DNA of 44,331 nt, taken from NCBI GenBank assembly GCA_015039365.1, contig WION01000435.1:1-44331 (forward strand). Reading direction: 5' to 3'. A program made the translations under genes and the position numbers. How positions within the stretch are numbered: the first letter of the stretch is position 1; the number at the start of each line of letters is the position of its first letter. This stretch comes from Amanita rubescens (lineage: Eukaryota > Basidiomycota > Agaricomycetes > Agaricales > Amanitaceae). The notes beneath the pieces are model-generated. The model was not told the DNA's origin. It searched no databases and was given only the letters and a program-made list of their open reading frames with translations. Positions 1-10,564 of the stretch are shown here, piece after piece.

Positions 1-551
1 GACGGCCTCGACATCTCCCTGAAACACTAGAAAGTTCTTGGCTTTAACAAGAACGTTATGGGATATAAGCGCGGCATTATATGCGCTGTATGTGACGACT
101 TTCCCGTTGAGTTTGTATTCTGAAGCGCCGCTCTTGGATATTCTACCAAATCATGAGTTTCTTGGTCCTGATTCAACCGAACAACTCACGTTCTCTGAAA
201 CTTCCACTCCTTCCCCTGCGCGTCTACATAAACCGCGAGCACCCAGGCTTTCTTCGCGGTTCCCTCGCCTTCCCCCTCTTCCTCTTCCTCCTCATTCGCT
301 CCATCCGCATCCCCGTCCGCGCCTTCCACACTATCCCTTGCGAGCTTTCTTCCTCTATAAACCAAGTCCTTCAACTGAGAACTCCTCAACACCGCGCTCT
401 TCACGCCCAGCACGAAGGAGATGGCGTCCATAAGGTTGGATTTGCCCGCGCCATTTGGACCGATGATGGAAGTGAAGTTTTTGAAGGGCCCAATGACCTG
501 GTGGCCGCGGTAAGACTTGAAGTCGCAGAGTTCGATGCGGGCGAGAGGCAT
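1..551 (-). CDS. SMC1: Cohesin subunit SMC1, N-terminal part (gene runs off the left edge)
   Basis: SMC1 pairs with SMC3 as the ATPase core of the cohesin ring in the nucleus. Two exons are visible: 551-190 and 142-1, separated by a 47-base intron (189-143, GTGAGT...TAG). Together they give 168 in-frame codons. The start at 551 ([16 protein letters not shown]) matches the SMC1 family start, so the upstream in-frame ATG at 650 was not used. The SMC head begins at once: Walker A GPNGAGKS at about residues 32-39, then the family stretch [15 protein letters not shown]. An acidic Glu/Gly-rich insert follows near residues 88-105. The second exon ends in KARNFLVFQG-like sequence ([15 protein letters not shown]), which is diagnostic for SMC1. 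The hinge, coiled coils and C-terminal head lie outside the window. The gene looks intact as far as it goes. Confidence 0.93.
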
Positions 552-745
552 TGAGCCTTGTGTGACAACATCGCGTGACAACCGTGAACGACGCGTCGCG
601 CTTCCCACGCCCAGCGGCCCTCCGAGTCTCCGACGGACGTTCACTATCACGTCTAATTCTGTCTATATCCCATTCTTTCGCATTTTATTTCTCGCCGTCA
701 CGACCACCCGAGAAGTTGTTGGCCACATGTCTCATTGATGCACAA
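552..745 (-). promoter_or_regulatory. SMC1 upstream region
   Basis: This is the DNA directly upstream of the SMC1 start. It has no convincing coding frame and includes CT-rich tracts and the stretch CATTTTATTTCTCG. It is treated as promoter because of its position and because a diverged copy lies at 5784-5965, where it abuts a copy of the SMC1 start codon. Confidence 0.5.
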
Positions 746-779
746 AGTCACTGCCATGATTTGATTATTGTCCGGTAGG

Positions 780-1340
780 AATTTAATACTGTTCTGGGTA
801 GTTTTTGCGTGTTACTGCTGCTTCTTGACTACGAATCTGTGACGCACTAACACCTATTGCACAACGGCACTGGTACGTAACCTTCATTTGGGCTGTGAGG
901 ATGTCTAGTACCTTTCCACTACTTCTTGTTAAGCTATAAAACATAATGTATGTCAACAGATGCTCCTGATGCAATAGTGGTGTTTATGGTTTTCTGTGGT
1001 GCTCACGACTTTGTGACAGTGGTGGGGGGCCAATCCCTAGCGGTTATTAAATTCAAATATCTTTGTATGAGTATGAAATCTCCAGATCTATAGATAACCA
1101 ATCACAATTACCCTTCAGCCCCTCCTAAGTGTTCTTTACCACCTTTGTGCCACAGTGCTGAGGGTTGTTTGACTCCTAAGTGCATGTTCATTACCTTGCA
1201 TAGGAAGATGGGAACTTTGTCCTCAGACATTGAAATTGTTACACTACTTTACATAGATACTGTACATATCTAAATGACATTGCCTGCTTTCCACAAGCAA
1301 GTCCCACATTTACATGACATTGCAGGTACCATCAAGCCCA
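780..1340. other. Intergenic, 3' flank of NLR 1
   Basis: No gene is seen here. The last 150 bases resemble the DNA downstream of NLR 2 (about 10440-10564) and NLR 3 (about 22210-22422), for example the shared words TTACACTACTTTACATA and ACATGACATTGC. The duplicated NLR unit therefore includes its 3' flank. Confidence 0.6.
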
Positions 1341-4300
1341 CTAGTTTTTGTACCTCTGTAACCGATTTTTCTGCTTTGCATTCAGGAGCTTGTCCAGTTG
1401 TTGCTTGTAATGGTGTGTCACATGATGCTCAGATCCCATAACTTGTTGCATGGTCTGAACTGCATGAGATAGTAAAGACTCTGCCTCATCAAGTCTTTCC
1501 TGACTTTTATATGTTAAGGCTAAATTGGCCATGACTTGAAGGGTGTCTGGATGTTCCAGCCCAAGCTTTGCTTTCCTTGCATGCATAACATCTACCTGCA
1601 GTGTCTCTGCCTCATTCAACCTTCCCTGATATGTGTATGTTATTGCCAAATTATTCATGGCAGCAAGAGTGCCTGGATGGTCTGATCCAAGCTTCACTTT
1701 CTGTGCATTCATCACTTCTACCTGGAGCTTCTCTGCCTCATTCCACCTTCCCTGATACTTGTATGTCATTGCCAAGTTGTCCATGGCAGTGAGGGTGCCT
1801 GGATGGTCTAATCCCAGCATTACTTTCCATGCATTCATCACTTCTACCTGGAGCTTCTCTGCCACATCCCACCTTCCCTGATTCTGGTATGTTGATGCCA
1901 AATTGTTCATGGTAGTGAGAGTGCCTGGATGGTTTGCTCCCAGCTTCACTTTCTGTACCTTCATCACTCCCATTTGCAACTTCTCTGCTTCATCCCACCT
2001 TCTCTGAATCTGGTATGTAAATGCCAGATTGTTCATGGCAGTGAGAGTGCTTGGATGGTCTAATCCCTGCTTTACTTTCCTTGCCTTCATCACTCCCACC
2101 TGCAGCTTCTCTGCCTCACCCCACCTTCCCAAATTACAGTATGTAAGTCCCAAATTATTCATGGCAGTGAGAGTGTCTGGATGATCTAATCCCAGCTTTA
2201 CTTTCCATGCATTCATCACTTCTACCTGGAGCTTCTCTGCCTCATCCCACCTTCCCTGATCCCGGTATGTTAATGCCAAATTGTTTATGGTAGTCAGAGT
2301 GCCTGGATGGTCTGCTCCTAGCTTCACTTTCTGTGCCTTCATCACTTCTACCTGCAATTTCTCTGCCTCATCCCACCTTCCCTGATCATAGTATGTTGAT
2401 GCCAAATTGTTCATGGCAGCAAAAGTGTCTGGATGGTCTGATCCCAGCTTCGCTTTCCGTGCCTTCATCACTTCCATTTGCAACTTCTCTGCCTCATCCC
2501 ACCTTCCCTGATTCTGGTATGTTAATGCCAAATTGTTCATGATGGTGAGAGCTGCTGGATAGTCTGATCCCAGCTTTACTTTCTGTGCCTTCATTGCTTC
2601 CACCTGCAATTCATCTGCCTCATCTACTCTCCATGCATTTATCACTTCTACCTGCAATTTCTCTGCCTCATCCCACCTTCCCTGTCTTGAGTATATTAAT
2701 GCCAAATTGTTCATGGCAGTAAGAGTGTCTGGGTGGTCTAATCCCAGCTTTACTTTCCATGTAGTCATCACTTCTACCTGCAGCTTCTCTGCCTCATGCC
2801 ACCTTCCCTGATTCCGGTATGTAAATGCTAATTCATTCATGATAGTGAGAGTGCCTGGATGGTCTGATTCAAGCACTGCCCTCTCAAGTGCTGCATTCAA
2901 AACCTTCTCTCTCTCATCCCAACTTCCAATATGACCAAATACAATTGAAAACCTGTCATATTCATGGCCATAATATTTGTCTTGAAATTTCAATTCTTGT
3001 CCGTGCAAAAGGTTGGACCTAATGTGTGGTGCAAGTAGTCTACAGAATGCATGATTATCAACATTCCAGTCAGGAATTATTGAACAAGACAACAGAGCTC
3101 GTGCCCTGTGATAGTGATTACTAATTTCTTTTTGTGACATGCAGCTCCTGCTCCAGGAATTTACTAACAGGTGCATTGAATACAGATGATTCACACCACT
3201 GATTAATGAAAATGAAAGCAAAACTTGTGTCCCATCCAAAAACTGCACTTTGTCCCATTCACCATCTTCATCTATAAACAAGGTTTGATGATTCAATAGT
3301 GTCATTGGAAAATCAGAATTTGCTGTATCAACATTGTCATTCATGTAATTCTCTGCAGCATTCTTAAATAGCTCCTCAGGTATATTTTCATGATTTAGAA
3401 AGGCAAAAATCTTTAACAAGGTGATTGCACTTTGTGCAGCCTTAGCTTCCTCATTTTCTTTTAGTGTCATTTGCTCAATTTGTTGAAATGAAATATCCCA
3501 TGTCCCATATGCAGATCTCCCATAACCAGATGCTCCCTTGAATTCTTTCTTTGACATTAGCTTATGTTTATTTTTTTGGTATAACTTGAGGTAACCATCA
3601 ATGCCACACCCAGATTTGTGGATGTATGCTCCTGCTTGGTCAAGGGCAAGTGGGATCCCACTCAATTCCACCACCATCTTTTTGGCCACATTTCTAACAT
3701 CATCAGATGTCCCATCCAGCATGGCAGACTTTAAAAACAAAGTAACACCCTCATCCTCTTCCATGGCAAGAACATTCACCCAACCCAATACAAGTCTCTT
3801 CAATTCCCCATTCCTACTGGTTATCAAGATATTGCCTGCCTCCCCTGGTGGGAGGAACTTCTCAACAACTGAATAATCACCATCTGCACTGTCATATATG
3901 ATCAGCCATCTTGGCATCTGAGAAATCCATTGAAGAATAAATCCAGGTGAGTGTATCACTTCCTTTGGAGCATTTTTGGCCTGAGCAATCTGCATTAGCC
4001 CAAGCTCAATGGTAGCCTCTGATGCAGCATCCAGCCAATGTATGTCAGAAAACCTTGAACACATCATTCACCTTGTCAATAATTTATGGTGATGTGTACT
4101 CACAAGCCAGGATTTTGTTCAAGGAATCTCAGGCAAATCTGAGTTTTGCCAATACCTCCCAGACCATACAAGAGGAATGATTTCCTCTTCCCTTCATCAT
4201 GAGGGCTAAAATGGTCCTTCATCCTTTGTAAGTATTCATCTCTACCCACAAAGAAAGTGCTGGATTGCTTCAATGGTGGCAAAGGTGGTAGAGGACTCTG

Positions 4301-4463
4301 AACAGGGGCTGGATGAACATGAATCTAATAGTTACAGTTCTTAACATGCTTGTAATGAACAATACTTAAACACAACAACCTCTGTGAATTGGGCATTTGA
4401 TATAGAGAAGTTTTGGGCCCCATGGAAAAAACTTGAATTTGGCAGTTGGGGAGGATTTGACAT
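1341..4463 (-). CDS. NLR-like receptor 1: NB-ARC ATPase with C-terminal TPR array
   Basis: This is a predicted STAND-type NTPase, the fungal counterpart of NLR immune receptors. Proposed exons are 4463-4380, 4324-4104 and 4053-1341 (about 1005 aa, in frame throughout). A short N-terminus (FFHGAQNFSISNAQFTE) is followed by NB-ARC: FVGRDEYLQ, Walker A GLGGIGKTQ (about 82-90), Walker B RWLIIYDSADG, sensor GNILITSRNG, GIPLALDQAGAYI (GLPL) and YSMHLLV (MHD-like). The C-terminal half holds about 11 full TPR units of 42 residues (NNLALTYxxQGRWDEAEKLQ) of the kinesin-light-chain type, plus one truncated unit. NLR 2 and NLR 3 have about nine. No classical effector domain (HET, patatin, PNP) is seen. 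The ligand is unknown. The first-intron donor (GTTGTT) is weak, so the join between the first two exons is less certain. Confidence 0.85.
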
Positions 4464-4728
4464 GCTGGAGCCTGCCAGACATAGTATAACAAAGATGTTG
4501 GCACAAATTCATTATGAGCCAAACAAAACTTACCTGATACTGCTTGTTAGCATGGGCATGTGTTGGGTACATTGCCATTGATAGAGGTAGTGCTTGTCAA
4601 TATCCAGTCCGTTGTGGCTTACGTGGAGCTTACCCAATTGGTTCATAGCCAAGGTAATGATACTAAGCACGTCAAGAGCAAAGAAGAGATGTCACGCACG
4701 TCACGGTGGACTCCGTGGAAAAGGCTCC
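4464..4728 (-). repeat. NLR 5' leader, copy 1, with a likely leader intron
   Basis: This DNA is shared with the upstream regions of NLR 2 (13382-13690) and NLR 3 (25356-25504). A likely intron runs from 4533 to 4472 (CAG/GTAAGT...GGCAG). The upstream exon reads MAMYPTHAHANKQYQ, but it joins the NLR frame out of register by one base. Here it is therefore probably untranslated leader, unlike in NLR 3. Confidence 0.55.
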
Positions 4729-4975
4729 CCGCAAGTCTTACCACGGCCACCAGGTCGTTGGGCCCCTCAATGACGAAAGTCGAACCTTACTATGGATGCC
4801 GTCTCCTTCGGGGTGAAGAGCGTTCAAAAGCTCCCATTGAAGGATTTGGCGCATAGATGAAGAAAGCTCGCAAGGGATAGCGCGAAAGGTGCGGACGGAG
4901 CGCCGAATGATGATGAGGACAAAGAGGGGGAAGGCGAGGGAACCGCGAAGGTCTGGGTGTAGCACTCTTGGTTAT
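4729..4975 (+). pseudogene. Broken copy of SMC1 exon 1
   Basis: On the plus strand this stretch aligns with the minus-strand SMC1 exon 1 from codon 12 onward. It shares CGGCCACCAGGTC, CATCTCCTTCG/CGTCTCCTTCG, GAAAGCTCGCAAGGGATAG and GGGAAGGCGAGGGAACCGCGAAG. The Walker A segment is missing through deletion, and the frame is lost. It lies in the opposite orientation to the intact gene and cannot encode an SMC head. Confidence 0.85.
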
Positions 4976-4991
4976 CAAGATACAACTTACT

Positions 4992-5072
4992 GGTGTTGAT
5001 GTAGGGGCCGTTACGCTTGAAGGCACGGTTATACATAAGAGCGGTCTGATAACGGGTGGGAGGAGCAGGCAT
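4992..5072 (-). pseudogene. Possible QCR9-like first exon fragment
   Basis: This 27-codon frame starts MPAPPTRYQTALMYNRAF and continues KRNGPYINT, then meets a good splice donor (A/GTAAGT at 4990). QCR9, a small subunit of mitochondrial complex III, typically begins with LYN..FKRN..(Y/F)..TIF, and the phase of this donor would give Ile as the next residue. No following exon is found: the DNA runs straight into the broken SMC1 copy. It is therefore called a stranded first exon. The family call rests on a short motif. Confidence 0.4.
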
Positions 5073-5184
5073 GAACGACGTCAAAGGTTTGCCGCTTGGT
5101 TATAAGAGTGTCTGGTCTTATGTCTGAACTTTGGGAAAGGAGAAACCTAGAGCGGACGAGAATTTAATTGCCAAGCTGACACGT

Positions 5185-5780
5185 GGGCGAATAGGGGATT
5201 TATTTGTCCAGACTTCGATAGCATGACAACAATCATTTGGTTGTCGTGGCGAGTCTGACTTATGCGTTTGGATTTTGTGTATTGTGCAGAGTGTTGGCTG
5301 ACGGTAGGTGGCAGTGATGCGGCGGTTTCATGAAACCCATGCTCATCGCGATGTAGTAAAGGAACACGTTCATCGTAGTTTTCATGATAATAGCTACGTA
5401 AGAGATTCGGGTGGAAATGAATCTACGAAACGAGTTAACGATTCTAGTGCGAGAAGCTCAAACTCAAAGTCCATGGCTGGCAGGCTTGCAACGACGCAAA
5501 GAGAGTACACTGCAGCCATGTACAAGTCCGATTTGGCGATTATTCGTAAAACAGGCCGGGACCAGGTGAGTTGAAGAACCAGAGGGCCAATGCGAGACCG
5601 CTGACCACCAAGATTGATGCCATCCCGTACTGGATCACGACCGTCGCAAGATTCTGTTTTGGGCGGTCACCTTGGTGGCCTCAATCACCGCCGGTAAAAC
5701 AAATGAGTCTGAGACCCATCGTCTGTCCATGTCAGCGCCCGTGATCAGCATAGACCATACGAAAGTCAACTCACCAGAGA
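5185..5780 (-). repeat. NLR-upstream cassette, copy 1 (inverted)
   Basis: The reverse complement matches 25505-26150 and, more weakly, 13690-14125. Shared words include GAGTTGA(C/T)TTTCGTATGG, GATCACGGGCGCTGA, GGTTTCATGAAACC and GTAGCTATTATC. It carries decayed coding traces (plus-strand peptide RFHETHAHRDV, then HRSFHDNSYVRDSGGN, and a splice donor CAG/GTGAGT at 5566) that recur in copy 3. At its 5185-5224 end it retains the start codon and first codons of a relative of the membrane-protein gene at 26128. Confidence 0.75.
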
Positions 5781-5783
5781 CGA

Positions 5784-5965
5784 CATTGTGCCGTGTGGGA
5801 ATCGCGTGACAACCGTGTCGCGCTTCCCACGCCCTTCGGCCTTCCGACCGTTCCGCCACGTTCGCTACTTGCTCAACGTTTCTATCTATACCTATCTCAT
5901 TTTATTTCTCGACCAATCTTGGGTTAATCACAGGCCACAGTCTCTCATTGATAAGCACTTCATTC
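5784..5965 (-). repeat. Diverged copy of the SMC1 promoter and start codon
   Basis: This stretch aligns in the same orientation with 549-745: CAT start codon (5784-5786), then ATCGCGTGACAACCGTG, TCGCGCTTCCCACGCCC, CATTTTATTTCTCG and GTCTCATTGATG/TCTCTCATTGATA. Only the promoter side survives here. The matching exon piece is at 4729-4975 in reverse orientation. Confidence 0.8.
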
Positions 5966-6816
5966 GAATCGTCGTCAATCTTATTGGGGATGCGGAAACG
6001 GCCCGGGTTTGACTCGGAAATGATTGAGCGCCCCATTGAAGCCGTCTGGGCCGTGTGCCGTCGCTGACGTGCTACTTGACAAAAATAATATGAATGCGCC
6101 AGAAGGGGAATCCCTGCGCAATATAAGCGGGACTTGAATTCGACAGCCCTGCCACCAGATTTGGAGCTTGCCGCAGCTCAGACATCAGCGGGTGTCTGGG
6201 CAGTCGTAACAGGATCGAGGAGCACAGAAGTATGAATGTGTCATCACCCATTGCTGAAGCGCCGATGTTCGTGTGGCTCAATGAGAAAAGACTTAGCCTC
6301 CGAGTAGTTTGATGAGACAGACCGGCTTCTTTGCGAACCTGAAAGATGAAGTAGGCCGAGACGTTGCTCGACGGTTCCGTTGTCTAACGAGCTGGAAACT
6401 AACGTTTCGCAGGCTGGTTAAAGATCAGGTGTGCAACTCTGAATTCGAACCGGAATCATTCGACAACAACCAGGTTGGCTGGTTAGGTGCATTCCGCTGT
6501 TCACTGGGAGGTATAAGAATCATGACATTATAATTGCCGGTGACCGGTGACCTTCTCGCGATCGAGTGATCAAGCCAATTGGTCGCAGCGGCGAAACAGG
6601 AGAACGAAATGAAATGAGGCGTTGTTCAGACGAAGGTGTAAAGAATGGATTGTCGGATCTCCTCGTCTCCTTTTCTATTCTTTTCCAGATGGCCCGAGTT
6701 GTCATAGCAGCGTAGCCAGCTTAGTAATCAAATTATCGGTTACGAATGTCGCTTGAGATCCGACTCATTCAAAACGACTTCTCATTTAAATAAACGAACT
6801 CAAATTAATTACAATA
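5966..6816. other. Intergenic, no gene recognised
   Basis: Open frames here are short and unlike known families. One plus-strand frame from 6309 (QTGFFANLKDEVGRDVARR) is interrupted and could be a remnant, but it cannot be assigned. The stretch ends at the 3' end of the inositol oxygenase gene. Confidence 0.5.
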
Positions 6817-8133
6817 TTACCACTCAATAACTTCCGGGAAGAACTGATTAATAAGATTCATATAATATGGTTTCAACGCTTCGGGGTCCACTGGTTTGTC
6901 GCTCTTGCTGTACAAGTCGTACGGATTGAACGCTCTGACAGCATCAAGAGCCCTCTCATCCGCCGCGTTCGATAAATGTCTATATGCTCCCTCGCGGTGC
7001 CATCTTTGGTCGTCAAAACTTGTAGCACTGCAAACAGACGGATAACACCTACGGGTAGAAACTGTGGTATCGTATCATCCAGAGTCCCTCTTGAGGAAGT
7101 CTCGATTGATTTTTAAGTACATTGTATAGGTATTCATCGTGTCCCCAGGACAGCATAACGTTTTCCAATCCACAATGCGGTTGATATACCCCATGTTCAG
7201 TTGAGTACACAGCATCTTGGGAGTCTGGATTTCCTTTGAACGATTCGTGAAGTACGATTCTATCCGAGAATTTACAACCGACAACTGTCATCCGACATCA
7301 ACATTGAACGATCAGGTGCGAGGATGATATGACATTACCAAATGTGTCCTGCGATTGTTCGAATCAGTCGTGCACCCCGGAAATCAGTATCAGACACCTA
7401 CGCCTACAACGTCCCACTGGCCTCTAATGACACGGAATTCGTTAATAAGAACATTGCTCATAGAAAAACGAAAACGCACTCTGAGCCAAAGATATAAAGC
7501 AACTTTCCAAGATCGTGCACAAGACCAGTAACTTGCATCCACTCCGGCTTTCCATCTCTCCTAATCGCCTCCGCAGTCTGCAGCAGATGTTCGATCTGCG
7601 TCAATTCCGTCTGGGATGTATGTCAGAAGCTGCTAACTACCGATAAGTACGGCTTACTCACGTCCGGGTCCGAATGATCCACCAGCGTATTGAGTTTCGT
7701 CATCGCTTCCCAGATTCCTATTCAGAGAAGATAAGAGTTGGGGTCCTCCCCTTCCTCCCCTTCACGCTACTCACCCATGCGAGCACGAACGGTTTTCCTA
7801 AAATTAACTCGTGCCTGAATGTTGAATTCTACAGTTTGCTTCTCTACACAGGAAATGAAAAACGCCGGTGGAAAATTTTCAGGTGACGACATACCATGCT
7901 GCTCCTTATAAAACTTTTTGACTCGTTCACATGCCTCCTCATACTTGCGAAACTGGGTCCTGTCCTTCTCTTGGTCGAACTCGGATTTAGAATTCCACAG
8001 CTTCCCCTTCGCTACGTTGACTGTGGGGAGGCTCGGTAATCAGGATACGGTGTCCCGAAGCCGGAACAGACTCACGTTCGTCAATCGCGTCGGAAACCTG
8101 TTCAAACGACGTGACAGTGGGTAGAGAGGGCAT
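6817..8133 (-). CDS. MIOX: Inositol oxygenase (MIOX)
   Basis: MIOX is a di-iron enzyme that cleaves myo-inositol with oxygen to D-glucuronate, the first step of inositol breakdown in the cytosol. Nine exons fit one 296-residue frame: 8133-8076, 8020-7895, 7843-7775, 7717-7662, 7610-7480, 7423-7402, 7348-7339, 7284-7053 and 7003-6817. Two are micro-exons of 22 and 10 bases. All six metal ligands known from mammalian MIOX have counterparts: His in EHLLQTAE, His-Asp in LVHDLGK, His in SWGHDEY, His in MIRYHSFYP and Asp in FNPYDLYSK. The C-terminus ([17 protein letters not shown]) is also typical. Length and motifs indicate an intact enzyme. It is the only primary-metabolism gene between NLR 1 and NLR 2, and no partner genes of inositol catabolism are next to it. 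Confidence 0.95.
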
Positions 8134-8689
8134 GATGGGCAACAAAAGCCAAGACGCTGGGTGGGGCGGGTATTATATGCCCCGCAGTTCCTACAGGGCA
8201 TGTGTTATGCCATTCTGATTAAAGACTGGTGCTGTATCTCATAATACACGATAGGAGTTTAAACTGACTTCGGACCTTATTTAGCTCAGTTCATCAGTCT
8301 TCCTTGCACCAGCATGGCACGTCACCTGAGTGCCTAGAAGTGCCTGTTTTGCGGCTTTAAGGGAAGCCGTCTTCTTGATGACCATCGTGGCGTGGTAGGG
8401 TGGCGGCTTGTGGCGGCTGAGGTCATGAGTGCATCGCCACCTGCCGTCACCCGCGTGCCGATCTTTCACCTTGACCACCATGTCATCCAGAATCGGAATA
8501 CCTACTTCCTATCAACGCGTTATCGGCGCGGCTCTAATCACCGGTCCACTTGGAAGGAATGGAAACAAAGCAAGCTTAGTTGGATAAGCAACTTCCATAC
8601 CGTCATCTGGCTGTACGTCAGGCTGGCACATGGGAAGCCGCGTTACGCAAACGGAGATTTACTTAACATTTAGGTTATCGTAATCGCCC
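8134..8689. other. Intergenic, MIOX upstream side
   Basis: No gene is recognised. The first 100 bases upstream of MIOX contain TATTATATGCCCCGC (about 8170-8184), a possible TATA element for the minus-strand gene. The rest shows only short frames. Confidence 0.4.
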
Positions 8690-10060
8690 TTACTGTGATA
8701 TGGATCACCCCCAGAAGAGAGACTCGCATGATCTACTCAAGCGATAGCAGCCCTTCTCCCCAAGCATCATATATCACCCCCTTGCGTCGTCCTCAATTCA
8801 AAAGATTGACATCGGTACTTATCTTATCTGTCAATATCTCCGCGTAACGCGAATACTCGTATCCACGCGCGTGTTTCTTCGTTGCCGGACGCCACTTCGG
8901 AATTTGCAGGGACCTGGATGTCAAAGCTCTCCGAGGCTTTGGCCTGTCTGTACCATCTCCATGGAAATGTAAATCGCTTAATTATAATGGTGATTGTGGG
9001 GATGACTGAGATTTGGGCGTCGTCAACCGGCACTGCTCTCTGCGCCAGGAACTAGGCGAACACTCGGAATCTTTATCACCGACCCGGAAAAGGGTGCTCG
9101 GTCACATGCGGGTGCCTGATACAAAAATTATTTAAACTGCGACAGCCATGCGTCTTATTACGAGGTGACAAAAGGCCAGCGCAACAGCGCCCAAACTTAT
9201 CAACTATATGTTGACCTCCGGGGAAACAACACGTCCCTGCTCAGCGTTATGAACGTGAAAAAAAGGTCTTCAAGATTCAACTCAGTCAGCGCGCCGCCTG
9301 CACTGCTTTTCGTCTCCATAGAGCAGGTATCATGTTCATGTTTTACGCTTACCGTTTTCCTTGTCCTGACCCTTGCTTAGTCCGTAGGGAATTCGACGTG
9401 CACCTTGAACCTTGCACCTCCTTGATTCTCATTTCTATCTTAAGTGCCGTCGCCCCGGGTCTTCAACACCTGTCAATCTCATTTCGAAGGGCTTATATCT
9501 CGATCCCAGCGTGAGCCTTATTTTTTACTGGTAAACCTTCGCGGGATCGCTTATCTTAAGCGTTCAATGCGTTGACATGGCTGATGTCTATATTATCAGA
9601 CCGGTGTACACGGACTTAGAGGGTCACTTCAGTGGAGCTGCCGCTTCCCACACGACGCGACAATGGTACTATGCGGACCGATCACGTTGGTTTCTGCAAC
9701 GCTTTTAGTTTGGATTACATGGAACGAATCTGACACCCGATATGCTGCAGCACCGTGTTACATTCAATGATCTAACTCTCGCCACCGATTTGTTGATTCA
9801 ACTTGATCAATCTACGTAGATTTCACTTGCTCGTGTCGTCCAATGTTAACTTGAGACGCGATATTTCCAAAGCGGTATATGGGTGATCGGTGGAAAGCTA
9901 CTGCCATGGTCCCCGTCCTGTAATCGGTCGAGAAATACCGTTCTGGGTAACATTTCACGTCGATGGGACTGCGTGGCGGACTTCACCGATGTCCCTTAAG
10001 CTCCGGCGTGTGACACATGTTAAGCTTCTTCACTACGATGTACCAGTGCAGGTGTCAGCA
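8690..10060 (+). repeat. Unit R, copy A (decayed spliced unit)
   Basis: This shares order and sequence with copies at 14126-15610 and 20361-22060. In order it has a TATA-like site (CATCATATATCACC, about 8765), CCGCGTAACGCGAATACTCG, a GATGTCAAA..CTCCGAGG block, AATTATAATGGTGATTGTGGGG, and a typical 54-base intron (GAGCAG/GTATCATG...CTTGCTTAG/TCCGTAGG, 9327-9380). The conserved intron implies a transcribed, spliced ancestor. The frame around it (PALLFVSIEQ) is open upstream of the intron but soon stops after it in this copy. No family is recognised. Confidence 0.65.
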
Positions 10061-10564
10061 TCATCACCACATCAGCAAAGCTGCAACAGCACATGTGGGG
10101 CCACCTGGTGACTCTGACTTACTAGCAGTGACAGTCCTCAGAATCAATCCTTGGAGGAAGACTAAATACAAAGTGGTCTCAGTTTCAACTTGAATTGTCC
10201 ATTTATTTGTCCATTCTTGGGGTTGTGCTGGTGCCCATGACGGGCCCGGTGCTAAAAAAAAAATTTGAATGATTATGTGAAAAGGTTACTGAGTCCAGGC
10301 TTATTACTCTTGCAAAACCTACCTACACACAGTGGCACAATGGCATTACATAGAGAATATGCTCCAGTATCCACTGTTCAAGTCCAAACTAGTGAGCACT
10401 TGCTGTTGGGTAGCTTGACACCCTCTTTCAATAGGTTTATATGTACATAATACCTGTGCCAGCAATGCCAATTCATTTTCTATTCCTATTACCCTGCTCC
10501 ACAGAGAGTCCCACAGTCACATGACATTGCAGGTAACAAGCACTGCATATTAGTTTTTGTACCC
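10061..10564. other. Intergenic, 3' flank of NLR 2
   Basis: No gene is seen. The stretch includes an A-tract (10255-10263), and its last 120 bases match the other NLR 3' flanks (CACATGACATTGCAGGTA, TTAGTTTTTGTACC). Confidence 0.5.

Noticed and set aside
186..650. SMC1 start at the upstream in-frame ATG (650)
   Set aside because: The 33 extra residues are Arg-rich and unlike the family. The ATG at 551 gives the conserved SMC1 N-terminus.
1601..3876. Plus-strand open frames across the NLR genes (also at 10866-12794 and 22604-24643)
   Set aside because: They repeat with the 126-bp TPR period and are the reverse-strand shadow of the array.
5308..5574. Independent 88-residue plus-strand gene
   Set aside because: It lies inside the inverted cassette copy, ends at a splice donor with no convincing next exon, and its counterpart in copy 3 is frame-broken.
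6309..6533. Small gene starting MMRQTGFFANLKDEV
   Set aside because: Only 74 codons, no splice-linked continuation found and no family recognised.
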